A stretch of 19,923 bases of DNA from Deltaproteobacteria bacterium. Lineage in GTDB: Bacteria > Myxococcota > Polyangia > Haliangiales > Haliangiaceae. Position 1 is the stretch's first letter; each line of letters begins with the position of its first letter. The position numbers and the translations under genes were made by a program. Below are positions 1 to 8,043 of this stretch, piece by piece. Below the pieces are notes generated by a model. It saw nothing but the letters and a program-made list of their open reading frames with translations, was not told where the DNA came from and made no database searches. The stretch spans positions 1 to 19,923 of the forward strand of contig JAGSPR010000074.1 of the NCBI GenBank assembly GCA_018262455.1, given 5' to 3'.

Positions 1-282
1 CTCGACCCTCGTTCGGTCAGGACCGCGGTCAACAGCCAGATCGCTGCCGTGCAGGAATGCTTCGAACGCGGACGGATGGACGATCCCCGCCTTGCCGGCC
101 GGGTGGTCGTGTTGATCTCGATCGCAGCGTCGGGATCGGTCACCGCGACCCGGATCGAATCATCCACGTTACATGCCCCCGGGGTGGAGCACTGCATCGC
201 CTCGACGGTGAAGGGCTGGACATTTCCACGACCCGCGGGTGATGTTGGGACGACCGTGGCGTATCCTTTCGCGTTGAAGTGA
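1..282 (+). CDS. AgmX/PglI C-terminal domain protein (5' end outside window)
   Basis: The reading frame is open from the first base of the window, so only the last 93 residues are visible. A GTG at 49 is an internal valine rather than a likely start, because the domain begins before it. The visible part has the pattern of the AgmX/PglI (TonB-C-like) domain common in Myxococcota. It shows a Q-x-C-F-E-R segment with Cys at visible residue 20, then L-A-G-R-V-V-V, a G-S-V-T strand, an E-S-S-T-L motif, a second Cys in V-E-H-C-I at residue 65, and a final W-x-F-P-x-P followed by Y-P-F. Such domains usually end envelope proteins linked to motility or energy transduction. The true N-terminus and function cannot be judged. 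The stop overlaps the GTG start of the porin-like gene, so the two are probably translationally coupled. Confidence 0.8.
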   Translation, partial: LDPRSVRTAVNSQIAAVQECFERGRMDDPRLAGRVVVLISIAASGSVTATRIESSTLHAPGVEHCIASTVKGWTFPRPAGDVGTTVAYPFALK

Positions 283-1559
283 TCAGCACGGGTTGGTTCG
301 TAGGGGTGGTGCTCGTCTTCGCCCAGGCTTCGCCCGCCCACGGCCAGCCGGCAGAGCAGGAACCCTCCCCCGAGGACCCCACCGGAGCGGAGCCGGAGCA
401 TCCCGTCGCAGCGGAGCCTCCGCCTGTCACCTCGAGCCCTCCGCAGCCCCCGGAGGTGCAACGGTTCGATGACGTGGCGACCGACCCAGCCACGCCCCCC
501 GTCCCAGGCGCCAGGCCCGCGGACTCGGTGCCGTTGACCCAGATGGACGAGATCTCGGTGCCGACCGCACGCTCACGGATCACGCTCAACATGTTCGGCA
601 ACCTCAGCCTCGAGCAGACCAACTCGAACCACCACCTCGATTTCCACCTCGGCGGTCTGGGCCTGTTGATGATCGGCCGCGCCTCACCGGAGCTCGAGAT
701 GGTGAGCGAGGTCGTGGTCGAGAGCGATGACGGCGAGACGATCATCGATCTCGAGCGGATGTTCCTGCAATGGAAGAACCGCCGCTACGAGGTCGGGGCC
801 GGGAGGACACACACGGACCTGGGGTACTGGAGTCCAGCGTTTCACCACGGCAAGTGGCTACAGCTCACGGTCGACCGCCCGCGCGCGGTCCGGTTCGAGG
901 ACGATGGTGGATTGTTGCCGATCCACAATATCGGCGTGTGGGTGACGGCAAGGACGCCGATCGCTCATGGAACTGGGCGAGCGACGGTGATGATCGCAAA
1001 TGGCCGAGGTCGGATCGTCGACGACGTTCGCAGCTCGAGCGATCTCAACCTCGCCAAGGCGATCATCGTTCACCTGGGGCTCGAGGACGTCGGGATCACT
1101 GGCTTGCGGTACGGGGTGAGCGGTAGTTACGATCGGATCGCGCCCCAACCGATCGATGCTCGGCCGGCGCTCGCTGATACGCCGATCGATGAAGTGATCG
1201 CGAATGCCTATGTCGCCCATCGCGGCTCGCACTGGACGGTGATCAGCGAGCTCTACGACATCATCCATCGCGGTGGCAAAGCGACGCAGTCGACGTTCGC
1301 TGGGTTCGCAGTCGTTGGCTACAAGATCGCTCACCTCGTGCCCTTCGTCATGGCCGAGGCTCGAACGACCTCTGGGGGCAACGATCCGTTCTTCGTCCCG
1401 GACTCGATGAGCCCCCGGGTCACGAAGTTCGTGGAAGGCACGGCAGGCATGCGCTACGAGCTCAACACCTGGAGCGCGCTCAAGTTCCAGCTCCAGGTCA
1501 TGCGCTCGCAAGGCAGGACGAGCGAGCTCGGGATCGTCGACTGGTCGATCGGGCTGTGA
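279..1559 (+). CDS. porin-like outer-membrane beta-barrel protein
   Basis: This is a 426-residue protein starting with GTG at 279, in a GTGA overlap with the upstream stop. Residues 1-22 form a signal peptide (hydrophobic core, A-H-G before Q). Residues 23 to about 82 are a Pro/Glu/Ala-rich low-complexity linker. From about residue 95 to the end the chain alternates polar and hydrophobic residues in short strands with Gly and aromatic turns, as expected for a beta-barrel. The segments around E-V-G-A-G-R, G-Y-W-S-P-A-F and H-G-K-W-L-Q resemble phosphate-selective-porin-like proteins. The disordered linker before the barrel could reach to or past peptidoglycan. Coupling to an AgmX/PglI-type protein suggests a joint envelope role. 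The substrate is unknown, and the chain ends in Leu rather than the usual terminal Phe. Confidence 0.65.
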   Translation: MISTGWFVGVVLVFAQASPAHGQPAEQEPSPEDPTGAEPEHPVAAEPPPVTSSPPQPPEVQRFDDVATDPATPPVPGARPADSVPLTQMDEISVPTARSRITLNMFGNLSLEQTNSNHHLDFHLGGLGLLMIGRASPELEMVSEVVVESDDGETIIDLERMFLQWKNRRYEVGAGRTHTDLGYWSPAFHHGKWLQLTVDRPRAVRFEDDGGLLPIHNIGVWVTARTPIAHGTGRATVMIANGRGRIVDDVRSSSDLNLAKAIIVHLGLEDVGITGLRYGVSGSYDRIAPQPIDARPALADTPIDEVIANAYVAHRGSHWTVISELYDIIHRGGKATQSTFAGFAVVGYKIAHLVPFVMAEARTTSGGNDPFFVPDSMSPRVTKFVEGTAGMRYELNTWSALKFQLQVMRSQGRTSELGIVDWSIGL

Positions 1560-1562
1560 GCC

Positions 1563-2795
1563 CTACTGCGCCTTGATCACGGCGAGGATCTCGTCATCAG
1601 TCAGCACGCGGTTGCCGCGCTTCGCGGCGCCGAGCACGGCATCGACCAGCGGCTTCGTCGGATCGTAGCCACGCTTGTTCAGCCAGTACACGACGTTCGA
1701 CTCGCCGGAGTAATGACCGATCTCGATCTCCTGCTCCCTGCCGAACAGCCCCGCCGGCACGCCGGAGTAGATCCGATCCGCGAGCCACGCGTCGCCCTTC
1801 TTCTCGGCCTTGATGATCGCCGCGGCGTGCACCCCCGTCGCGGTGCGAAACGCGTCGCTGCCGACGAGCGGGTACTGCGGATGGATCGGCACCCGCGTCG
1901 CCTGCGAGGCCGTCTTGCACCACAGCACGAGCTTCGACAGATCGTGGTCGGGCAGCTCACCGAGCAGCTTGAGGTTGAGCAGGATCTGGTCGAGCGCCGC
2001 GTTCCCGACCCGCTCTCCGATCCCGAGGGCGGTGCCGTGGATGCGGTCGGCACCGTACTCGATCGCGAAGATCGAGTTCACCACGCCGAACCCGCGGTCG
2101 TTGTGGCCATGCCAGTCGATGCCGACGTCCGGGCGGCCGAGCCCGTCGAGCATGTTGCGCGTGAACTTGATGAGGTTGCGGATCCCGTCGGGCGTCGCGT
2201 GGCCGACCGTGTCGCACAGGATCAGGCGCTGTGCCCCGTGCTCGATCGCGGTGCTGAACATCCGCGTCAGGATCTCGGGGCGCGACCGCGTCGTGTCCTC
2301 GGTGACGTAGGCGACCGGGAGGTTGTGCCGGCGCGCGAGATCGATCGCATCGGCGGACAGCTTCAGCATCCGCGGCAGATCCCAGTCCTCGGCGTACTGA
2401 CGGATCGGCGAGCTGCCGATGAAGCACAGCACCTCGATCTCGATGCCGACCTTCTGCGAGATGTCGATGATCGCCTGGACATCGTGCTGGTGGGTGCGCG
2501 CCGCGCACGACGCCTTGATCTTCAGCTTCGCCGACTTGATGTGCTCCGCGATGATCGTGACGTCCTCGATCGCGCGCCGGCCGGCGCCCGGCAGCCCGAT
2601 ATCCATCGTGTCGATGCCGAGGTCGTTCGCGAGCTCGACGAGCCTGAGCTTGTCGTCGATCGACGGATCGACCACCGAGGGCGACTGGATGCCATCGCGC
2701 AGGGTCTCGTCGAGGAACTGGATCCGGCGCTTCGGCGAGAGCGGCGCCAGCTTTTCGACGGAGTTCCAGTCGTAGATCAGCTCGTGGTCGGTCAT
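1563..2795 (-). CDS. LeuA/HMGL-family acyltransferase without the LeuA regulatory domain
   Basis: This 410-residue TIM-barrel enzyme belongs to the isopropylmalate/homocitrate/citramalate synthase (DRE-TIM, HMGL-like) family, which condenses acetyl-CoA with a 2-oxoacid. D-E-T-L-R-D-G lies at residues 29-35 and supplies the metal Asp and catalytic Arg. H-G-H-N-D lies at 229-233 and G-E-R-V-G-N at 260-265, completing the divalent-metal site. Y-V-T-E-D-T-T-R at 163-170 corresponds to the usual S-x-E-D-x-x-R strand. After the barrel there is only a linker subdomain (T-G-V-H at 320-323, then a Y-S-G-E-S segment). The roughly 120-residue LeuA dimer/leucine-binding domain is absent, so leucine feedback is unlikely. 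The start is set by a strong ribosome site. The substrate cannot be chosen from sequence alone: isopropylmalate, citramalate and homocitrate chemistry are all possible. It follows a small membrane-protein gene by 7 bases. Confidence 0.85.
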   Translation of the reverse strand: MTDHELIYDWNSVEKLAPLSPKRRIQFLDETLRDGIQSPSVVDPSIDDKLRLVELANDLGIDTMDIGLPGAGRRAIEDVTIIAEHIKSAKLKIKASCAARTHQHDVQAIIDISQKVGIEIEVLCFIGSSPIRQYAEDWDLPRMLKLSADAIDLARRHNLPVAYVTEDTTRSRPEILTRMFSTAIEHGAQRLILCDTVGHATPDGIRNLIKFTRNMLDGLGRPDVGIDWHGHNDRGFGVVNSIFAIEYGADRIHGTALGIGERVGNAALDQILLNLKLLGELPDHDLSKLVLWCKTASQATRVPIHPQYPLVGSDAFRTATGVHAAAIIKAEKKGDAWLADRIYSGVPAGLFGREQEIEIGHYSGESNVVYWLNKRGYDPTKPLVDAVLGAAKRGNRVLTDDEILAVIKAQ

Positions 2796-2805
2796 GGCTT
2801 CCTCA
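2796..2805 (-). promoter_or_regulatory. ribosome binding site fused with upstream stop codon
   Basis: On the minus strand the bases before the LeuA-like ATG read TGAGGAAGCC. The TGA is the stop of the upstream membrane-protein gene, and GAGGAAG is a near-perfect Shine-Dalgarno sequence. Stop and ribosome site overlap, which fixes the ATG at 2795 and points to coupled translation of the two genes. Confidence 0.7.
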
Positions 2806-3171
2806 CATCACGGCGTGCAGGATCAGGATCAGGACCGCGGCCGCCCCGATCACGATGGCGATCATCAAGAACCAGCCGAGCACGATGGCCGCAGCCGCCA
2901 GCGCGAGCCCGATCGCCCACAGCCAGTAGCCGTCACGCTCGCGGCGCGCAAGCGAGACCGCCGAGGCGATCGCCGCCAGGACGAAGCCCGGCACGCTCAG
3001 CCGCCAGTCCGGGGTGGCCCACACCTCGCCCTGGGCGATCGCCACGACGAGGAACGACACCAGGCCGAGCGCAGCCGCCGCCGTGGCCGCCTTGCGCTGC
3101 GCGAGCCACCCCAGGGCCGAGGTGTCCTCGGCTCGCAGGTGATCTGGCTTGTCGAGCGGCGCTTGGCTCAC
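2803..3171 (-). CDS. small multi-spanning membrane protein, unknown function
   Basis: This 122-residue protein is taken to start at a GTG at 3171. A longer frame runs up to 3363, but its extra 64 residues are polar, Arg-rich and antisense to the start of the neighbouring lipoprotein gene, so the shorter form is preferred. Residues 1-28 are a soluble, charged N-terminus. Hydrophobic segments follow at about 30-48, 58-76, 84-100 and 102-121, with the Arg-rich loop A-R-R-E-R-D between the second and third. This gives three or four membrane spans. I do not recognise a family. It precedes the LeuA-like gene in an operon with 7 bases between them, so it may serve that pathway, for example as a small transport or membrane-anchoring factor, but nothing in the sequence shows this. 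Confidence 0.65.
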   Translation of the reverse strand: MSQAPLDKPDHLRAEDTSALGWLAQRKAATAAAALGLVSFLVVAIAQGEVWATPDWRLSVPGFVLAAIASAVSLARRERDGYWLWAIGLALAAAAIVLGWFLMIAIVIGAAAVLILILHAVM

Positions 3172-3183
3172 GCTCCGACTATA
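3172..3183 (-). promoter_or_regulatory. possible -10 element for the membrane-protein/LeuA-like operon
   Basis: On the minus strand TATAGT (3183-3178) matches the sigma-70 -10 consensus at five of six positions. It lies only 6 bases before the GTG at 3171, which would give a leaderless or nearly leaderless transcript. No convincing -35 was found at 16-18 bases. The site lies in the 82-base divergent gap 3172-3253, which must also serve the lipoprotein gene on the other strand. Confidence 0.3.
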
Positions 3184-3253
3184 TCCACAAACCCCAGGCC
3201 GGCACGAGGAATGACCTGGCCTGCGCTCGCGTTCCCGATGATAGCTTCGGCCC

Positions 3254-4105
3254 GTGCTCCGCGCTGTCCCGTGCTCGTTGATCGGCATGCTCGCTTGCTC
3301 GTTCTCGCCACCCGCCGCGTCCGGCGACGCGCTCCCTGCCGAGGCCGACACCGGCGTCACCATCGACGGCCCCAGCGACCGCGATCACGACGGCATGCCG
3401 GACGAGGCCGACAACTGCCCCGATACGCCCAACCCGGACCAGCGCAACCACGATGGCGACCCGAAAGGCGATGCCTGCGACTTCTGCCCGCACCTCGCGA
3501 GCGCGACCGATCCCGACGCTGACGGAGATGGCATCGGAGATGCGTGCGATCCGCGCAACGGCATCGATACGCGCCTGTTGTGGGTCGGGTTCTACGACGA
3601 GGCCGACATCGCCGGCTGGTCGGTCGGCGGGACCTGGACGTTCGATGGCATGACCGCTCGCCAGGCCGATGCGAGCACGACCACGTTCCTCTACCCGCCG
3701 CTGACCTACACCAAGGCAGCCGTGCAGGCCGGCGTGGTCATCGATCTGGTCCTGTCAGCAGGCGGCCACGGGCTCGGGGTGGGGACCGGACTGACCGGCA
3801 GCCTGACGAACCCGGACCAGGGCTATCTCTGCTTCCTGATCAGCGACAACAACGGCGTGCTGTTCCGCGAGAGCCGCGACGTCATCAGGACCCAGAGCTC
3901 GACCGACTGGCCGGTGATGATCTCGGGCTCGACCGTGAAGCTCGACCTCGACGTCGACGGAACCGTGAGCTGCCACGGGGTATCGAGCGCGGCAGACGAG
4001 ACGGTCACCGGGCTGCTCGGAGCCACCACCGGTCGAGTCGGGCTGTTCTCGCAGTCTGCCGAGGTCCGGTTCGACTACCTGTTCGTCGTCGGGCTCGGAA
4101 GCTGA
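3254..4105 (+). CDS. thrombospondin type 3 repeat lipoprotein
   Basis: This is a 283-residue exported lipoprotein with a GTG start. The signal peptide ends in a lipobox M-L-A-C, with Cys15 as the lipidated residue. Residues 42-99 hold Asp-rich thrombospondin type 3 repeats (D-R-D-H-D-G-M-P-D, then D-N-C-P-D-T-P-N-P-D-Q, then D-A-D-G-D-G-I-G-D-A-C-D), which bind Ca2+ in known members. From about residue 108 to the end there is a beta-rich domain with a G-W-x-V-G-G-x-W-x-F segment, resembling the sugar- or surface-binding beta-sandwich modules that often follow such repeats. It is probably displayed on the outer membrane or cell surface. It converges with the TPR gene, whose stop lies 8 bases away, and diverges from the membrane-protein operon. 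The bases after its lipid Cys resemble those of the Calx-beta lipoprotein in this window. Confidence 0.75.
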   Translation: MLRAVPCSLIGMLACSFSPPAASGDALPAEADTGVTIDGPSDRDHDGMPDEADNCPDTPNPDQRNHDGDPKGDACDFCPHLASATDPDADGDGIGDACDPRNGIDTRLLWVGFYDEADIAGWSVGGTWTFDGMTARQADASTTTFLYPPLTYTKAAVQAGVVIDLVLSAGGHGLGVGTGLTGSLTNPDQGYLCFLISDNNGVLFRESRDVIRTQSSTDWPVMISGSTVKLDLDVDGTVSCHGVSSAADETVTGLLGATTGRVGLFSQSAEVRFDYLFVVGLGS

Positions 4106-4113
4106 CCCCGAGG

Positions 4114-6966
4114 TCAAGAGCGCGCGAGCCCGAGCTGCGACCGCAGCTGGACGTGGGCCGCGCCGAACGCGAACTCGATCGCATCGCGATCGAGCTCTCC
4201 GACCTCGAGCGCGCCGGCGAACGCCGCCGGGATGTCGCCGCACATCAGCATGCCGGCGCGATCTGCCGTCCGCGACAGGCCGCGCGCCCACAGCGACAGG
4301 TTGAGCCCGTTGCCTCGGGACATCAGCCGGAGCGCCACGGCACGCGCATGGACCCGAGCCTGTCCGCTCAGCTGGGACACCGCATCCGCGGCCTGTTCGG
4401 CGAGCGGATCTTCGATCCCGACGCTGGATCCCGATGCCTCGCGAAACACCGCCATCACGATCGCTCGTAACACCCGGCCCGACCGCGAGGCGCCGACCGC
4501 TCGACCTGGCCACAGGAAGGTCATCGCGCGGACGAGGCGGAACACCAGCTCGGGGCGGTCCGGAGCCGTCAACGCCTCGTCACCGGCGACCAGCACCGGT
4601 GGATCGCACGCGACCACGTGGATCTGGAAGCCGAGCTCCACGCGCGGATACACCGGCGGGGGCTCGACGCCCAGGAGATCTGCGCAGCGCAGGCGCAGCC
4701 GCTGGAACGAGTCCGGGAGATCTCCGTCTTCGATCCGCTGGCTCGCATCGAGCTCGCTGTCGGCGAGCGTCATCGGGGAGAGCCGGTGGATGGCAGGCGC
4801 GACCAGCTCGATGAGCCCGCCGAGCTCGAGGTTGTCGTCCCTGTGGCGGAGCAGCGCCCACTGTTCGCGGCCGAGCGCACGGGTGGGGAGCACGGCACCC
4901 CGCACGCGATGGGCCTCGTAGAGCGAGGCCAGCTGCTCGTCGGCGGTCCCGAGCGCGACCATCGTCGACGCAGCGAGGAACGCAGCATCGGCATGGCCGA
5001 GCGCCTCGGTGCTCTTGACGAGCGCCGCGCCCGACGCAGGATCGCCCAGCGCCTCGCGCCAGCCTTCGCGGATCGGCTCGCCCGTGACGTGCGACGGACC
5101 AGGAGTCTCCGTCCGCTTCGTCAGCGCGACGACCTCCGAGTCACGCGGTGCGATCCGGTGCGCGTTCGACGCTGCCGCCGCACCGGCCTGCCGATCGTCG
5201 AGCTGTTCGAAGTACAGCCTGGCGAGCCGTGCCCACGCCTTGGCCTCGGCAAGGTTGCCACGGCTGCGGAGCCGGAACAGCAGGCGCTTGAGCACCCGCT
5301 CGTAGCGCCGGAGCTCGCCACGGCGGGTCAGTAGATTCTCGATCGCTGCCACGGCTTCGATGCGGTTCGGATCGAGATCGATCGCGCGCTCGAGATGAAA
5401 CAACGCCGCGGCGTCGTCGCTCTGCATCGCGGCATCGATGCGGCCCTTGTACTCGTGAGCCGCCGCGTGGTCGGGGTTGATCTCGAGCGCGGCGTTGAGG
5501 TGGGGACGCGCGAGATCGGCAGCCGCCGGGCTCTGGTCTCCGCCCATCCACTCCGCCCAGCCCAGCGCCGCGTGGTAGTCGGCTTCGTCGGGCGAGCGCG
5601 CGATCACCGCGCGGATGAGCCCGATCGCGCGGGCCCACTGTTTGCTGGCAAACAGGTCCTCCGCCATGCGGAAGCTCAGCTCGGTGTCGATCGCGGGTGG
5701 CACCTGGACCAGCTCGCCACCCGCGAGCTCGCGGTCGTAGGCGGCACGCTTGCGGTCGTCGAGCAGCACGGCGCGGGCGGTCGCATACGCCTGAAGCAGC
5801 TCCGCGAGCTTCGCGCGCTCGCGCGGCTCGGTGAGCACCGCGATGTCGGGCTCGACCTGGTGGTTGCGCGCCGTCGCGGCGGTCTCGATCTCGCCTGGCT
5901 GGGCGCGGCGGCTGATCATCAAGACGGAGTAGTGATCGGCGCCCTGGATGCGCTGGTGCTCCGCGCTCAGCATCTCCCGCGCTCGTGCGACTCGATCGCG
6001 ATCGTGCGACGCTTCGGTGAGCTCCGCCATCGAAACCACGCCCGAATCCCCACCAAGGAGGTCGTCGACGGGCGCGCTGTGGTCCGCCTCGGCCAGGTCC
6101 AGTGGAGCCGCTCCATCCGAGCCCACCCCGAGGTCGTCGAACAAGACTTCGAATAACGCCGAGGGAGTCTGGGCGCGGCGAGGGAGGATGGCCGCCGGGA
6201 GATCGGCGGACATCGGTGGGATCGCGAAGCCGGGGCGCCCAGCCGCGGTGCCGAGGCCAACCTGGCCGACGCCTGGCTGGGCCGCGCCGCAGAGCATCAT
6301 CGTGTCGATCGCGATCCGGGCCTGGGTGGGATCGGGAAACGCGCGCTCGAGCTCGGAGATCGAGGCACCCGCAGTCAGCGCGCCGACGCCTCGCTCACCG
6401 AACGCGCGCTCGAGCTCGGTGCGGAGCCCGGCGCCCCGGCTCGTCAGCTCGAAGCTCATGCCATCGAGCCGGCTCAACCGGTCGAGATCTCCGACCACGG
6501 TCTCGCACAGCCCCGACAGCACCACCTCGATCATGTCGAGCTGCATACCCTCGATGGCCGCATTCGAAGCATCGAAGCGCCAGGCCCCCTGGGGCCAGCG
6601 CAGCGCCTGCACCAGCTTGTGGCGGGTCTGCTTGGCGAGCTGCTCGATGAGTTGCCTGGGCGTCAACATCTGCAGGGCGACGAGCGCCGCGCCGAGCTTG
6701 CCGCCGAACTCGGCCACGTGCGTCACGGCGTGACGGTGCTCCTCCTCGGTGATCATCCCGCTGCTCACGAGGAAGTGACCGAGCGTCTCCTCGCGGGAGG
6801 TCGAGGCCGCGGCGACGGGATTGCCGCTGACGAGATCCACGGTCTTCGACACGCGCCCACGCTTGAGGGTCAGCTTGCCGGTGACGAGCTCCTCGTGGAG
6901 ATCGAGCAACACAGCGGGCAGAGGCCGCATCGCGAGCTCCCCCGAACGAACCATTGCGCCAGCCAT
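4114..6966 (-). CDS. DUF4388-like / degenerate J-domain / TPR multidomain protein
   Basis: This is a 950-residue cytoplasmic protein without a signal peptide. Residues about 12-135 resemble the DUF4388 (PATAN-like) module seen in myxobacterial signalling proteins, with L-V-T-G-K-L-T-L and later W-P-Q-G-A-W-R-F. Residues about 275-335 are acidic and probably disordered. Residues about 343-415 resemble a DnaJ J-domain (D-H-Y-S-V-L at the start, D-D-R-K-R-A-A-Y-D at the end), but the HPD motif reads E-P-D at 372-374. DnaK stimulation is therefore unlikely. Residues about 430-610 hold TPR-like helical pairs (A-L-E-I-N-P-D, A-I-D-L-D-P-N). The last 330 residues are a further uncharacterised helical region. 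The start is supported by GGAG about 11 bases upstream. It is probably a scaffold in a regulatory complex. It follows oppF by 57 bases and may share its transcript. Confidence 0.75.
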   Translation of the reverse strand: MAGAMVRSGELAMRPLPAVLLDLHEELVTGKLTLKRGRVSKTVDLVSGNPVAAASTSREETLGHFLVSSGMITEEEHRHAVTHVAEFGGKLGAALVALQMLTPRQLIEQLAKQTRHKLVQALRWPQGAWRFDASNAAIEGMQLDMIEVVLSGLCETVVGDLDRLSRLDGMSFELTSRGAGLRTELERAFGERGVGALTAGASISELERAFPDPTQARIAIDTMMLCGAAQPGVGQVGLGTAAGRPGFAIPPMSADLPAAILPRRAQTPSALFEVLFDDLGVGSDGAAPLDLAEADHSAPVDDLLGGDSGVVSMAELTEASHDRDRVARAREMLSAEHQRIQGADHYSVLMISRRAQPGEIETAATARNHQVEPDIAVLTEPRERAKLAELLQAYATARAVLLDDRKRAAYDRELAGGELVQVPPAIDTELSFRMAEDLFASKQWARAIGLIRAVIARSPDEADYHAALGWAEWMGGDQSPAAADLARPHLNAALEINPDHAAAHEYKGRIDAAMQSDDAAALFHLERAIDLDPNRIEAVAAIENLLTRRGELRRYERVLKRLLFRLRSRGNLAEAKAWARLARLYFEQLDDRQAGAAAASNAHRIAPRDSEVVALTKRTETPGPSHVTGEPIREGWREALGDPASGAALVKSTEALGHADAAFLAASTMVALGTADEQLASLYEAHRVRGAVLPTRALGREQWALLRHRDDNLELGGLIELVAPAIHRLSPMTLADSELDASQRIEDGDLPDSFQRLRLRCADLLGVEPPPVYPRVELGFQIHVVACDPPVLVAGDEALTAPDRPELVFRLVRAMTFLWPGRAVGASRSGRVLRAIVMAVFREASGSSVGIEDPLAEQAADAVSQLSGQARVHARAVALRLMSRGNGLNLSLWARGLSRTADRAGMLMCGDIPAAFAGALEVGELDRDAIEFAFGAAHVQLRSQLGLARS

Positions 6967-7023
6967 ACTAGCTCACTCCGCGGCTCGATGGCGTGACCGG
7001 GGGCAGATCGCGAAGTGCCAGTC

Positions 7024-8043
7024 TCACTCGGCGACGTGACATGCGGCCTGGGTGCCGTTCGCGAGCACGCGCAGCATCGGTCGCTCGACGAAGCAGGCCC
7101 GCGGCTTGTCCTTGACCGGGCACCGTGGATGGAACGCGCAGCCGGGCGGTGGCGCGATCGGGCTCGGAACATCTCCGGTCAGAAGGATGCGGTCGCGGCG
7201 GGATTTCGGATCGATCCGCGGCACCGCGGACAGCAGCGCCTGGGTGTAGGGGTGTTTCGGGGTGCGGTACAAGGACCGGGCCTCGGCGAGCTCGACGATC
7301 CGCCCGAGGTACATCACCGCGATCCGATCGCAGATGTGCTGCACGACCTTCAGGTCGTGAGAGATGAACAGGTAGGTCAGGTGCTCCGCCTCCTGCAGAT
7401 CCTCGAGCAGGTTCACGATCTGGGCCTGGATCGAGACATCGAGCGCGCTGATCGGCTCGTCGCACACCACGAACTTGGGGCGACACGCGAGCGCGCGTGC
7501 GATCCCGACGCGCTGGCGCTGGCCACCGCTGAACTCGTGCGGGTAGCGCGTCGCCGCATCAGCGCGCAGCCCTACCCGCGTCAGCAGCTCCTCGACGCAC
7601 GTCTCGCGCTGACGCGCCGAGCTCACGAGGCCGTGGATCTCGAGTGGCTCGGCGATCGCGGTCCCGATGGTCATCCTCGGATTGAGCGACGCGTAGGGAT
7701 CCTGGAAGATCATCTGCATCTCGCGGCGCAGCGGCCTGAGCTGGTGCTGCGGCATCCGCGTCAGGTCCTTGCCATCGAACTCGATCCGCCCTCCATTCGG
7801 CTCGAGCAGCCGCAGCAGCGTCCTGCCGAACGTCGACTTCCCGCACCCCGATTCTCCGACGAGGCCCAGCGTCTCGCCACGGCGAATCTCGAGATCGACC
7901 TGCGAGACCGCATGCACGGTCGCGGCCATCCGCGTGACGGCGCGCCACGCCTTGACGTGCAGCGGAGCGGCGACCTTCGGCCACGCGAGCTTGGTCGCGA
8001 AGGTCTTCGACAGCGCGGTCGCGCGGACGAGCACGTCGGTCAT
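7024..8043 (-). CDS. OppF/DppF-type peptide ABC transporter ATP-binding protein
   Basis: This 339-residue cytoplasmic ATPase belongs to the oligopeptide/dipeptide (OppF/DppF) ABC family, which powers peptide or nickel import. The Walker A motif G-E-S-G-C-G-K-S-T is at 63-71, the signature F-S-G-G-Q-R-Q-R at 171-178, Walker B F-V-V-C-D-E at 191-196, and the H-loop His at 229. The C-terminal tail carries the Cys pattern C-x4-R-C-P then C-x12-C, typical of the family's oligopeptide-binding helper domain. Residues 16-45 form a longer N-terminal insertion than usual. An open frame runs further upstream to 8154, but the ATG at 8043 overlaps the oppD stop (ATGA) and matches the family start. No permease or substrate-binding gene lies in the window. 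Confidence 0.9.
   Translation of the reverse strand: MTDVLVRATALSKTFATKLAWPKVAAPLHVKAWRAVTRMAATVHAVSQVDLEIRRGETLGLVGESGCGKSTFGRTLLRLLEPNGGRIEFDGKDLTRMPQHQLRPLRREMQMIFQDPYASLNPRMTIGTAIAEPLEIHGLVSSARQRETCVEELLTRVGLRADAATRYPHEFSGGQRQRVGIARALACRPKFVVCDEPISALDVSIQAQIVNLLEDLQEAEHLTYLFISHDLKVVQHICDRIAVMYLGRIVELAEARSLYRTPKHPYTQALLSAVPRIDPKSRRDRILLTGDVPSPIAPPPGCAFHPRCPVKDKPRACFVERPMLRVLANGTQAACHVAE

Noticed and set aside
3195..3223. CAGGCC...GGCCTG inverted repeat in the 3172-3253 gap
   Set aside because: The 6-base arms with a 17-base loop are easily produced by chance in GC-rich DNA, with no T-run or promoter alignment.
1713..3281. 522-codon plus-strand open frame opposite the LeuA-like gene
   Set aside because: It is Arg/Asp/Ala/Pro-rich with no recognisable motif and lies antisense to a gene with intact catalytic motifs; long shadow frames are expected at this GC content.
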